Below are positions 46,492-55,962 of a DNA stretch of 64,000 nt, one piece after another. Location of the stretch: the NCBI GenBank assembly GCA_015039365.1, contig WION01000127.1:1-64000 (forward strand), written 5' to 3'. Every line of letters begins with the position of its first letter. Positions within the stretch are counted from its first letter, which is position 1. The notes under the pieces are model-generated. The model did not search any database. It was not told the DNA's origin and saw only the letters and a program-made list of their open reading frames with translations. The DNA comes from Amanita rubescens (taxonomy: Eukaryota > Basidiomycota > Agaricomycetes > Agaricales > Amanitaceae). The position numbers and the translations under genes were made by a program.

Positions 46492-47072
46492 TGTTGAATA
46501 TTGAGTGATTAAACATCAGATATTGCTCAAATGCTTTATATTTAGTGTTACAAAATACTATATTCTTTATTTTGTGTATAATGAGCTAGTTTATAGGTGT
46601 AGCGGTTGTGTCTGGACAAAACACGATATAGTGGACACCTAAACTCATGTTGAATATTGAGTGATTAAACATCAGATATCGCTCAAATGCTTTATATTTA
46701 GTGTTACAATACTATATTCTTTATTTTGTGTATAATGAGCTAGTTTATAGGTGTAGCGGTTGTGTCTGTGGACAAAACGCGATATAGTGGACACCTAAAC
46801 TCACGCCTGATGGGATAGGTAGTAAATAGAACCAAACAGGCCAGGTTTCCTTACATGTAGGGAACTACAGTACCTACACTTGGATATAGACTTAATATCA
46901 CTGCTATCAATTGTTATAGACCGCATTTGTGAGCGTCTAAAGCGTGTATTGAGTCTATCAGAGGGCTAGACAACTACTACAACATTTGTAGTGAGTTGCA
47001 ACAACACTTGGCGCATTTTTAACAACTCACACCTGATGGGATAGGTAGTAAATAGAACCAAACAGGCCAGGT
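46492..47072 (+). repeat. 3' LTR of the copia body, split and truncated
   Basis: Begins right after the PPT at 46492, runs to ACTCA at 46647, is interrupted by a complete LTR (46648-47024), resumes ACTCACACCTGATGGGATAG and stops after CAGGCCAGGT at about 47072. Confidence 0.9.
46648..47024 (+). repeat. Solo copia LTR inserted into a copia LTR, TSD ACTCA
   Basis: Full 377-bp copy; ACTCA at 46643-46647 and 47025-47029. It sits at the same LTR position as the hAT-like insertion at 44701. Confidence 0.95.
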
Positions 47073-47588
47073 GTGCTTTCTACCACTTCAACTCCTCATA
47101 GTCCCCATATGTTTCAGGGGTTAGAGTTGTTGGCAACTGGCATTGCCAACAACCTGAGCATGACAAATCGTCCAGAACCCAATAAGTATTACCCCTGCTG
47201 ATCCCTACTCACCAATGGCCTCCAACGAGGTCATTTCCACCATGCTTCCTCCCATGCCCACCAACAACCTCCAACGAGGTTGTTTTCCCCGTTATGCCCA
47301 CCACCTACACCCTTTGCTCACCAGTGGCCCCCAACAAAGTCGTTTCCACCACATTCACCTCCTGTGCCCACTAACGACCTCCAATGAAGTTGATTCCACC
47401 ACCAGTGACCTGCGCCCTCAAAGTTGTTTCCACCACCACCACATCACCTTTTGCACTCACCAGTGGCCTCCAATGAGGTCGTTTTGCGATTGCGCCCACC
47501 ACCCCACATCCTTTGCTCACCAACGGCCTCTAACGGCCTCCAACAACCTCCAACGAGGTTGTTTAAACCACTGCACCCACCAGTGACC
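47073..47588. repeat. Degenerate minisatellite (CCTCCAACGAGGT units)
   Basis: Repeated GGCCTCCAACGAGGTCATTT and TTTCCACCACC words at irregular 50-70 bp spacing from about 47200 to 47588. Related words occur at 55560-55660. The few open frames across it are repeat translations, so it is not called a gene. Confidence 0.7.
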
Positions 47589-47915
47589 TGTCAAGCCCCT
47601 GTTTTACTCCTTAATACGCCGCATGCTTCGTGCATGTACTGACTCATGTACCCTACGCCCTATGACATAGTATGACTCATACCCTGTACCCAATGACTCA
47701 TACCCTACGCCCTAGGTAGTATATAAGTAACGTATATTGTAGTACATACCCTAAGCAACAAGCTAGTCTTTCCTTGGACAGCTTGGAGCTCCTCCCCTCT
47801 TGACTTTGCCCTGACTCTTGACGAGTCTTGTATTCGCCCTCGCTACCTGACACTGTCGGTAGTATCTACGAGTGATTGAGTCTTGTGTTGTGCAGCCTGT
47901 CTAAGGCTCGTGACA
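47589..47915 (+). repeat. 5' LTR of the young gypsy element
   Basis: TGTCAAGCCCCTG to CTCGTGACA. It contains a TATATAA box at 47720-47726 and the putative transcript start region near 47753. Confidence 0.95.
47720..47764 (+). promoter_or_regulatory. LTR promoter: TATA box and probable transcript start
   Basis: TATATAA at 47720-47726; about 27-33 nt downstream is AAGCAACAAGCT (47753-47764), which is exactly complementary to the primer site after the LTR, so the transcript is inferred to start at or just before it. Confidence 0.6.
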
Positions 47916-47917
47916 TA

Positions 47918-47929
47918 AGCTTGTTGCTT
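47918..47929 (+). promoter_or_regulatory. Self-priming-type primer binding site
   Basis: AGCTTGTTGCTT, starting two bases after the 5' LTR, is the perfect reverse complement of LTR positions 47753-47764. This matches the Tf1/sushi mechanism, in which the mRNA 5' end folds back to prime minus-strand synthesis. No tRNA-type TGG start is seen. Confidence 0.65.
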
Positions 47930-48073
47930 TTCTTCACACCACTCACCACGAATTTCCTACGGATCTTCCTTGCTATCGCCCTGATAGCACACCTCACATA
48001 CCTCTATCTTGTAGCAGTCTATATTGCACAAGTACATCAACAATTCTACACAACCCCAAACACACGTTAAACC

Positions 48074-49411
48074 ATGGCCCTACCAGCTGCGCTCACCGCC
48101 ATCGCGCTGGCAGGTTTCACTTACATCATGAGACGAAACAGGATACAGGTTGTCCAACCAACCTTCGACAAACACGGAAATATCGTTGGAGCAATCTCAG
48201 CAACGGCCGTACCCACAATGGAAACTATCGCAACGGAAACTGAAGATGCAACTGTCGCTGCTGCAGCAATGGGAGCGAATATTGCAAACGTAATAGAACA
48301 ACTACGGCAACAAAACGAAAATTTCCAACGGCAATTGCAAGAACAACAACAGGAGTTTGAAAGACAACTCGGACGAGAACGGAGAGCCGCAGAGAGAGCC
48401 GATAGGGATGCCGATAGACTTAGGACGCGACCACCGGAACTAAAAATTGAACCTCCGGAACACTACGAAGGCGAACCAGCGGAAATCGATTCATGGCTCA
48501 GAAGGATGAATTATTACTTTGTCCAAGTAAGGCTAACAGACGACATCGCACGAGTCACATATGCGATCCAACGAATCAGGAAAGGAAAAGGAAACCGAGC
48601 ATCAAACTGGGCAAACGGAAAAATAGGAGAAATTGCCCAGAACGACGAAGAAAGGATCAGGTTCGCGAATACCTACCCAGGACGAACCTGTACCCATTAC
48701 CAAGCATGCACAACGGTACCGGCAGAAGAAGCGACTCCAGAACATCCGGCATGGGAAGAATATGTCTTCATTCACAAACCACCCTTTACGAACTGGAACA
48801 CATTCGCAGAAGAAGCAAGGCAATACTTCCTCACAATGGAAACCCGGGACGAAGCAATAAAGAAATTACGAGAATTAAAACAAGGAGACAAAACCATTGA
48901 AGAATATATTATCGAATTCAAAGGATGGGCTCAACTCTCCGGCTTCGACGAAATCGCTTTAATCGATCAATTCAAAAAAGGCGTTAAAACCGGAGTAGGC
49001 AGAAGGGTAATCGAATTAGGAAACCCGGGAGACGGTAGCGCACCAGGACAACTCCAAGCATGGTACACCAGGGCCACGGAAATAGAAAAACAATTCCGAG
49101 AAGCCGAAAGGTACTATGGTAAAAGAGAATTCAAAGTCACAAGGACAAATGCGCAAGCCGGGCCAAGTCAAACAAAGAAAGAAACAATTACGGTTAAAGT
49201 CAAAGACGAAAACGCAATGGATGTTGACCAGACCCCGACAACCCGCCCTCCACCTAAATGTTACAACTGTGGAAAAATCGGTCACATCGCAAAATACTGC
49301 AAAGGAAAAACCGTGATTAGAAGGCAAGCCGTAGGAGACTACTTCGGATCAATGACCGAAGAAGAAAAGACGGAAATGAAAGAGAAGTTGGGTTTTGTGA
49401 AAGATCAATGA
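48074..49411 (+). CDS. Gag polyprotein of young gypsy, 445 aa
   Basis: The structural protein that coats element RNA. The start ATG is in good context (ACCATGG). Features: a short hydrophobic N-terminus (AALTAIALAGFTYIM, about residues 5-19), a Gln-rich coiled-coil (about residues 80-115), the retrotransposon Gag domain around PEHYEGEPAEIDSWLRRMNYY to LRELKQGDKTIEEYI (about 135-280), and a CCHC knuckle CYNCGKIGHIAKYC near residue 398. Its stop TGA (49409-49411) overlaps the pol start as ATGA. The frame is intact and codons are rich in CpG. An N-terminal membrane-like segment is unusual for Gag and its role is unknown. Confidence 0.95.
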   Translation: MALPAALTAIALAGFTYIMRRNRIQVVQPTFDKHGNIVGAISATAVPTMETIATETEDATVAAAAMGANIANVIEQLRQQNENFQRQLQEQQQEFERQLGRERRAAERADRDADRLRTRPPELKIEPPEHYEGEPAEIDSWLRRMNYYFVQVRLTDDIARVTYAIQRIRKGKGNRASNWANGKIGEIAQNDEERIRFANTYPGRTCTHYQACTTVPAEEATPEHPAWEEYVFIHKPPFTNWNTFAEEARQYFLTMETRDEAIKKLRELKQGDKTIEEYIIEFKGWAQLSGFDEIALIDQFKKGVKTGVGRRVIELGNPGDGSAPGQLQAWYTRATEIEKQFREAERYYGKREFKVTRTNAQAGPSQTKKETITVKVKDENAMDVDQTPTTRPPPKCYNCGKIGHIAKYCKGKTVIRRQAVGDYFGSMTEEEKTEMKEKLGFVKDQ

Positions 49412-51993
49412 AGGATAGTCCCTCTTCGTTGATCTCCGATCGATGTATTTATGAATCTCTAGTACCTTCCGAATATGTATCCCTTGAATCAATAATATAC
49501 GAGGTGAAACAAAAGGAAGGAAAGATTCGAAATACATCGATAAGGGACAAAACAAACAAACTTAGAAACTCGTCATCAGCATGGATGATAAGACAACTAT
49601 GGAAATACCCGGAACAAGGAGTCACACAATTACGGGCATTCGCGCATCAAACCTTCAGGGAACAAATTGATGAAGAATTAATCAACAAAATCAACAACCT
49701 CGAAGAAGAAGAAGCAATCTGGTATCTACGAAAACTCAGAGAACCACAATGGATCGGAGCATCAGGACACAGAGAAATGGACATACGAGTCATTCTCACC
49801 ACCTTGGATACAGAAGAAAGCTTCGACACCATAGCGTTGATCGACAGCGGGTGTATGATGTTGGCAATATCCAAACAATTTGTCGAGGAACATAAAATCA
49901 ATACGACCAAATTACCACAGGCAATAACCGCTACGAACGCCGATGGAACATTAAACGTCGGAGGAAAAATAACGGACATGGTCACAATCACAATGAGAAT
50001 TTACGACCATGAAGAAACGTTAGAACTAGCAGTGGTAAACATTGGAAAGAAAGACGTATTCCTTGGACATGACTGGTTGGAACATCATAACCCAGAAATC
50101 GAATGGCGGAAAGCCCAAATAAAATTCTCAAAATGTCCAGGAGAATGTTACGACGAATCATGGGTTAGGGAACCAGAGGACGAAATCAATCAATACAATC
50201 CAGAGGAGGATAAAATATTGGCCATTGATATCGATCGACCCGAATTCATACGACACGTCGATCTTCCCTGGATAAAGGTACGAGCGAAATCGAATTTTGC
50301 AACTGACATCGCAGGAGCGAACCAAATCGAAAGGACTTGGAAGGAAATAGTACCAGAAGTCTATCGCAACTACAAGGAAGTATTCGAAAAACAGACGCTC
50401 GACCAACTACCACCAAGAAGGGCATGGGACCACGCAATCGAATTAACACCAGGTGCAAAAATGGTAGATTGCAAAATATACCCCTTAAATCCGGAAGAAC
50501 AAAAACAGTTGGACGAATTCCTAAAAGAACAACTAGAAACGGGAAGAATTAAACCAAGTAAATCGCCCATGGCATCACCTTTCTTCTTCGTAAAAAAGAA
50601 GGATGGAAAACTACGACCAGTCCAAGATTATCGGAAATTGAACGAAATGACTATTAAAAATAGATACCCATTACCGTTAATCTCGGAATTAATCGACAAG
50701 TTATCCGAAGCAAAATACTTCTCGAAAATGGACGTAAGATGGGGATACAACAACATCAGAATCAAAGAAGGAGACGAATGGAAGGCCGCGTTCCGAACGA
50801 ACCGTGGATTATTCGAACCACTGGTAATGTTCTTTGGATTAACCAATTCACCGGCAACATTCCAAACGATGATGAACGACATCTTCAGAGAAGAGATTGC
50901 TGAAGGATGGGTCGTAATCTATATGGATGACATCTTGGTATTCTCAAAAGACAAAAAAGAACATCAAGGACAAGTTAAAAGAATTCTTGAAAAACTACGA
51001 CAACATCAACTCTCCTTAAAAGCAGAGAAATGCTACTTCGAACAAGAAGAGATCGAATTCTTAGGATTAATCATCTCAAATAAAGGAATACGGATGGACC
51101 CTAATAAAGTAAAGGCAATAGCCGAATGGCCAACGCCAACGACAAAAAGGGAACTTCAGCAATTCCTCAGATTTGTCAATTTCTACCGAAGATTCATTAA
51201 AGGCTTTGCAAAAATAGCAAAAGCATTAACAAAACTAACGGGAAAAAACGAATGGCAATGGACGGAATTGCAACAAGAAGCATTCGAGGGATTAAAAAAG
51301 GAAATCGCCTCCGAAAGGGTCCTTATCATCCCTAAACCAGGAAGACCCTTCCGAATGGAGACAGATGCATCAGACTTTGCGATTGCGGCGATACTTTCTC
51401 AACTCGACGATGACGGAATTTGGAAACCTGTAGCATTCATATCGAAAGCGCTGAACGACGCAGAAAGAAACTACGAGGTATACGACAAAGAAATGCTGGC
51501 GGTAATGCAGGGATTCTACGATTGGGCCCACTACCTCAAAGGAACAGATACGGTAACGGAAGTATTAACAGACCATCAAAACCTTACATACTTTCGAAAA
51601 CCGCAAAACCTAAACAGAAGACAAGCCCGATGGATCATGGACCTGCAAGAATATAACTTTGTAATAAAACATCGATCGGGAAAAACGAATACAAAAGCCG
51701 ATATACTATCCAGAAGAGCCGGACATCCAAAAGGAGAAAACGATAACGAAGGCGTCATCCTCTTAAAAGAAGACATATTCGGAAAAATAGAAATCAGAAT
51801 AGATGACGAAAGTTACGAATGGCTAAGTATACGACAAGAAATTCGTAACACGCATCGTCGATACTTCGATAAACAGGTAATCAAAGGAATAAAAGAAAAA
51901 GACTCGGATTTCAAATACGATACCCTCGACCAATGTTGGGAATGGAAAGGACGAATATACGTACCGGCGAAACCGGAAATACGAGAAAGGTAA
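49408..51993 (+). CDS. Pol part 1: protease, reverse transcriptase, RNase H (861 aa)
   Basis: Begins at ATG 49408, one base before the gag stop, in the -1 frame. Protease: DTIALIDSGCMML near residue 145 (Asp catalytic). RT: KKKDGKLRPVQDYRKLNEMT, FSKMDVRWGYNNIRIKE, VVIYMDDILVFS (YMDD), FLGLIISNKGIRMDPNKV. RNase H: RMETDASDFAIAAILSQLD and the tail RQARWIMDLQEYNFVIKHRS with KADILSRR. The protein ends early at TAA 51991, just before the integrase zinc finger, where the frame changes. In the older gypsy copy the same region is one frame. Catalytic residues look intact. Confidence 0.95.
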   Translation: MKDSPSSLISDRCIYESLVPSEYVSLESIIYEVKQKEGKIRNTSIRDKTNKLRNSSSAWMIRQLWKYPEQGVTQLRAFAHQTFREQIDEELINKINNLEEEEAIWYLRKLREPQWIGASGHREMDIRVILTTLDTEESFDTIALIDSGCMMLAISKQFVEEHKINTTKLPQAITATNADGTLNVGGKITDMVTITMRIYDHEETLELAVVNIGKKDVFLGHDWLEHHNPEIEWRKAQIKFSKCPGECYDESWVREPEDEINQYNPEEDKILAIDIDRPEFIRHVDLPWIKVRAKSNFATDIAGANQIERTWKEIVPEVYRNYKEVFEKQTLDQLPPRRAWDHAIELTPGAKMVDCKIYPLNPEEQKQLDEFLKEQLETGRIKPSKSPMASPFFFVKKKDGKLRPVQDYRKLNEMTIKNRYPLPLISELIDKLSEAKYFSKMDVRWGYNNIRIKEGDEWKAAFRTNRGLFEPLVMFFGLTNSPATFQTMMNDIFREEIAEGWVVIYMDDILVFSKDKKEHQGQVKRILEKLRQHQLSLKAEKCYFEQEEIEFLGLIISNKGIRMDPNKVKAIAEWPTPTTKRELQQFLRFVNFYRRFIKGFAKIAKALTKLTGKNEWQWTELQQEAFEGLKKEIASERVLIIPKPGRPFRMETDASDFAIAAILSQLDDDGIWKPVAFISKALNDAERNYEVYDKEMLAVMQGFYDWAHYLKGTDTVTEVLTDHQNLTYFRKPQNLNRRQARWIMDLQEYNFVIKHRSGKTNTKADILSRRAGHPKGENDNEGVILLKEDIFGKIEIRIDDESYEWLSIRQEIRNTHRRYFDKQVIKGIKEKDSDFKYDTLDQCWEWKGRIYVPAKPEIRER

Positions 51994-53495
51994 TTAGATC
52001 AAACCACGACGTATCAACGGCGGGACACCCGGGAGTTGCAAAAACTCTGGAATTGACGACAAGAGGATTCTGGTGGCCTAACATGAGACGGGACATCGAA
52101 ACATACATCAAAGCATGTCATCAATGTCAAATCAATAAACCCGATAGACAACCACGGGCAGCACCGTTACAACCAAATGAAATTCCATCAGAACCATGGG
52201 CAGTGATCAGCGTGGATCTTATCGGACCACTGGTACCGTCAAAAGGAAAAGATATGATCCTGGTAATAGTCGATCGATTCTCAAAAAAAGCTTACTTTAT
52301 TCCATGCAATACGACGATAACATCACAAGGAGTGGCAAACCTTTACCGAGAACATATATTCAAGGAACAAGGATTACCAAAGAAGGTTATATCGGATCGA
52401 GGAACGCAATTCGTGTCCGGATTCATGAAAGGATTATACCAAACACTGGGAATAGAAGCAAACCCTTCAACAGCGTACCACCCCCAGACAGACGGACAAA
52501 CGGAACGAGTGAATCAAGAATTGGAAGAGTACCTACGAATGTACGTAAACGAAAAACAAGACGATTGGACGGATTGGCTCCCCATAGCCCAATTCTGCCA
52601 TAACGATCGACGACATTCGGCAACGGGATTCTCTCCTTTCATGATTACAACAGGGAGAAACCCATTTAAAGGAACGGAAGGACAAATGAAAATGGCGAAC
52701 CATTCAGCTGCGGAATATATCGAAAGGTTCAAAGAAACATGGAAAACGGTGAAGGCAAACTTAGAACAAGCGGCCGAAAGGATGAAAAAACAACACGACA
52801 AACATGTCAAACCATCCCGACGGTATCAACCAGGAGATCGAGTATATCTAGATTCGTCCAAAATCAAAACAACAAGGACATCGAAGAAACTCGACGCAAA
52901 ATTCCACGGACCCTTCAAGGTAATTTCCGAGGTAGGGAAATCCGCGTATAAACTGGAACTACCACCGACGTGGGGGATACACGACGTCTTCCACGAATCA
53001 AAACTCAAACCAGTTTACGAACCGCAATTCCCGGCGCAGCAGGAAAACGAACCACGGCCGCCACCGGAAATTATTAATGGACGAGAAGAATATGAAGTAG
53101 AAGCCGTGAAAGGGGTAAGAAAAACGAGGCAAGGAAAATGTTTCCTGGTGAAATGGAAAGGATTACCCGAAGAAGAAAACACTTGGGAACCTGAAGAACA
53201 CATGGAAAACGCGAAGAAGGCAATCAAAGAATATTATAAAAAGAACCCTTCAGCGTTACGACAAAATAAACCCCTTCCTCTCCTCCCCCCATCATCCCTG
53301 TCTCCAACCCCCTCTGGACCGCCGACACCAACGCCCCCACACCTCCTTCCCCTCTATGTTCCACACCCGCGCCTATATGGATGGAATGACAACGCCTTCG
53401 ACGAAGAATACAAATGGAAACTCGAACGTAACTGGCAACGCTGGAAGAGCGCACGCGAAGAAGTGAATTCGTCACAAGGACCCACACCAGTTTAA
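51987..53495 (+). CDS. Pol part 2: integrase with chromodomain
   Basis: The reading continues in the -1 frame from about 51987 (an ATG-start frame also opens at 51933, probably by chance). Zinc finger SNHDVSTAGHPGVAKTLEL...CHQCQINK (HHCC); catalytic core VISVDLIGPL (Asp), KVISDRGTQF (Asp) and STAYHPQTDGQTERVNQELE (Glu); GPY/F-like HGPFKVISEVGKSAYKLEL; chromodomain YEVEAVKGVRKTRQGKCFLV, KWKGLPEEENTWEPEEH, which in chromoviruses guides integration to heterochromatin. It ends with a proline-rich tail. It is probably translated as a fusion with part 1 in intact copies. Confidence 0.9.
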   Translation, partial: KVIRSNHDVSTAGHPGVAKTLELTTRGFWWPNMRRDIETYIKACHQCQINKPDRQPRAAPLQPNEIPSEPWAVISVDLIGPLVPSKGKDMILVIVDRFSKKAYFIPCNTTITSQGVANLYREHIFKEQGLPKKVISDRGTQFVSGFMKGLYQTLGIEANPSTAYHPQTDGQTERVNQELEEYLRMYVNEKQDDWTDWLPIAQFCHNDRRHSATGFSPFMITTGRNPFKGTEGQMKMANHSAAEYIERFKETWKTVKANLEQAAERMKKQHDKHVKPSRRYQPGDRVYLDSSKIKTTRTSKKLDAKFHGPFKVISEVGKSAYKLELPPTWGIHDVFHESKLKPVYEPQFPAQQENEPRPPPEIINGREEYEVEAVKGVRKTRQGKCFLVKWKGLPEEENTWEPEEHMENAKKAIKEYYKKNPSALRQNKPLPLLPPSSLSPTPSGPPTPTPPHLLPLYVPHPRLYGWNDNAFDEEYKWKLERNWQRWKSAREEVNSSQGPTPV

Positions 53496-53849
53496 AGTGA
53501 TTGATGCCTGTAGCAACAAGATCCGATACGAACAGGGAGAGAAAAAGATAGAAACAACGAGGAATCGGGAGAGGACGCACCTAGGCAAGATCATGGGTGA
53601 CGCCTCAAACGAGGAATCGCGAGATGTCAATAGGGTATTCGGTGAACCCTGAAGACGGACCCCTACGTGGAAAGTCGAAAGGCCTAACCTTAGCACTCGA
53701 TAGTAACCTCCCGTCGGCATCGGACGCAGGTCTGGTAACGGGTAAAGACGAAGGAGCATCAGGAAGAACGTGAGTGCCAATTGTCATACCATCGAATTTT
53801 TGGATCCCCTTCCAGTTCGTCTGGAATCCGAACCTTGAAACGGAGGCTA
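53496..53849. other. 3' untranslated part of the young gypsy
   Basis: 354 bp between the integrase stop and the 3' LTR, with no ORF and a purine-rich CGGAGGCTA just before the LTR. It lacks the third ORF seen in the older gypsy. Confidence 0.8.
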
Positions 53850-54176
53850 TGTCAAGCCCCTGTTTTACTCCTTAATACGCCGCATGCTTCGTGCATGTAC
53901 TGACTCATGTACCCTACGCCCTATGACATAGTATGACTCATACCCTGTACCCAATGACTCATACCCTACGCCCTAGGTAGTATATAAGTAACGTATATTG
54001 TAGTACATACCCTAAGCAACAAGCTAGTCTTTCCTTGGACAGCTCGGAGCTCCTCCCCTCTTGACTTTGCCCTGACTCTTGACGAGTCTTGTATTCGCCC
54101 TCGCTACCTGACACTGTCGGTAGTATCTACGAGTGATTGAGTCTTGTGTTGTGCAGCCTGTCTAAGGCTCGTGACA
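53850..54176 (+). repeat. 3' LTR of the young gypsy element
   Basis: 327 bp, nearly identical to 47589-47915; followed by the TGACC duplication. Confidence 0.95.
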
Positions 54177-54181
54177 TGACC

Positions 54182-55559
54182 CCCAGTGAGAAATGTGGCC
54201 GCTCCTGGCCGCAACTGTGGCTTCGCGAGGCTGCCATCCACCAAAGTGTCCGGTTTTGAGGATATCCACACTCAACAAAAAGTTGGAGAAACACGAATTT
54301 TTATTGCTCATTTTCTATCCGCTACAAACTGTTAAAAACTGCATTCATCCTCATTCAACTGCTCCTGATTTCCTCTCCAGTTCCTCATTCCCCTCTGCCA
54401 CTCCCATCCTCCTCCTACCACTCTCATCCTCTAGTGACCTTCCTCATCCACCATTTTCATCACCTTCCACTGTAATGAAACACAAACCTTTCAAATGTCG
54501 ACAACAACACTCTGTGGCCACTGTGGCCTTGAATAGTTCTTGCTCAGCGCTGAGAAACTATCCTTCCCTTCTTGAGCACACTTTAAGTCTTTGAGACACC
54601 TTAAGCGCTGCATTACGCTTCTTTGAGGCCTGTTCCGCCACGGATAAGTAGGGGGTGGAGAAAGAGGTGATGATTCTTGGACCGATTTTCATGGACCTGG
54701 CACCTGCTGATTTCCGTGCGGGAGTGACCACATACTTGCGGGACCATCCTCTGGGCACGATATGATATGCCCATTGATGTTGGTGTTCAGCATACGAGCT
54801 TCCGAGAACTGAGGTCAACAGTCAGTTCAAACTTCACCGGGGCACGCATATACGGACCCATCTAAGCCCACAAGCTCGTCATCATCTGCGCCGCCTCCTG
54901 TTAACATGATGGAAGTGCTGGTGCTCCTCAATGAAGCGTTATGTGGGGGATTCCCAGGTCCTGGAGCTATACCTGAACCTGAATGGCTATATGTGTGCGG
55001 CTGAGTGCCGCAATAGCCACATTGTCCAGCTGGGCGGCCTGGGCCGTATCAGAATCAAGGGTTTGACGTCGCTCCTATTTGGTTCTTCCTCGTCCTCATC
55101 GTCCATAAGAGGCAACTGGATAGCCCTGGCGAGTTACACATGATTGTGCAGAGAATCTGTGGAAGAATAGGCAGCTGGACAAGATAGGCAGATAGAGAGC
55201 GCGTGCGGGGTGTCAAAGCATCCGAATCGTGTCGTCATTGTGTCATGTGAGGGTTGTAGAGATCCTTGGCACTAATAGCTCTGGAGTTGGTTTGGAAGGC
55301 GAAGATGATAGGATGAGCACATGGTGGGTGGAGAGAAAGGGGAGTTGATTTAATTTGGCTGATTTCGACTTGGCATCCCAGACGCAAACACGTCAAGTTC
55401 ATCAAATTTTCTAAGCTGAAAGCACATGTGAAAAGTACGAAGAAGGCGTGCTGCAGCTGGGAGCAGTTGGGTGATGACGAGGTAGGTAAGAGGAAAAGGT
55501 CACGGAGCTGCACGCGGCTGGCAGTAGGCTATGCCGGATGCCGGAGGTTTCCTGCGGCT
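54182..55559. other. Unassigned DNA with degraded minus-strand coding-like pieces
   Basis: Minus-strand translation around 55030-54560 gives protein-like pieces (THIAIQVQV, KFELTVDLSSRKLV, CGHSRTEISRCQVHENR) separated by several stops. No family recognised. A TCC-rich stretch lies at 54355-54480. It may be an old transposon gene. Confidence 0.3.
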
Positions 55560-55670
55560 GGCCACCGCTCCATTTCTCACTGGGAGTGACCTCCCACGAG
55601 GCCATTTCCACCACCATGCGCTCACCAGCAGCCTCCAATGAGGTCATTTCCACCACCACTACCTGGACCT
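55560..55670. repeat. Minisatellite remnant, related to 47.2 kb
   Basis: CCTCCCACGAGGCCATTTCC and CCTCCAATGAGGTCATTTCC followed by ACCACC repeat the unit seen at 47200-47588. Confidence 0.7.
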
Positions 55671-55789
55671 ACCATAGTACCCATTATATAGATCATGTCT
55701 ATGTATTATTTAAATATCAATACACTTTATTCCCTACTAACACAAATGCTAATACTAGTATAAGTTATTGTGGCATAAGTTTTCAGTTA

Positions 55790-55962
55790 TGACTGGTCAT
55801 AACCAGTTACCCACTGGTTACACAAAGTGGGCATTGGCTATGACCGTAACTGAAACCAAGCACCAACCATAAAACCATGACCAATGGTCCAGTCATAACC
55901 GGTAGCAGTTCAGTCTGGTTACGGTTATTTTCCAGTCACCGTGACCTGACCTGTAAACACTA
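55790..55962. mobile_element. Right end of a non-autonomous hAT-type element
   Basis: Ends GACCTGACCTGTAAACACTA at 55962, identical to the right end of the 1510-bp element at 8101-9610, with the same GGTTACGGTTATTTTCCAGT subterminal words. The left end was not found. Confidence 0.75.

Larger units (their letters stand above)
47589..54176 (+). mobile_element. Young Ty3/gypsy chromodomain LTR retrotransposon, 6588 bp
   Basis: The two 327-bp LTRs (47589-47915, 53850-54176) differ by one base as far as I compared (GCTTGG versus GCTCGG). It has TGACC target duplications at 47584-47588 and 54177-54181, a Gag ORF, a pol ORF and an integrase ORF, and is CpG-rich unlike neighbouring DNA. Only one clear lesion was found, a frame change before integrase. 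It is probably recently inserted. Confidence 0.95.

Noticed and set aside
47215..47642. Open frames over the 47.2-kb minisatellite as a gene
   Set aside because: Translation only reflects the CCTCCAACGAGG repeat; no start context, splice or domain support.
48493..48900. Extra frames inside the gypsy gag and pol (also 50158-50552, 52196-52603)
   Set aside because: They are antisense or off-frame shadows of intact Gag and Pol.
54193..54594. Plus-strand 133-codon frame at 54193
   Set aside because: Ser/Pro-rich low-complexity translation of a TCC-rich tract, with no supporting feature.
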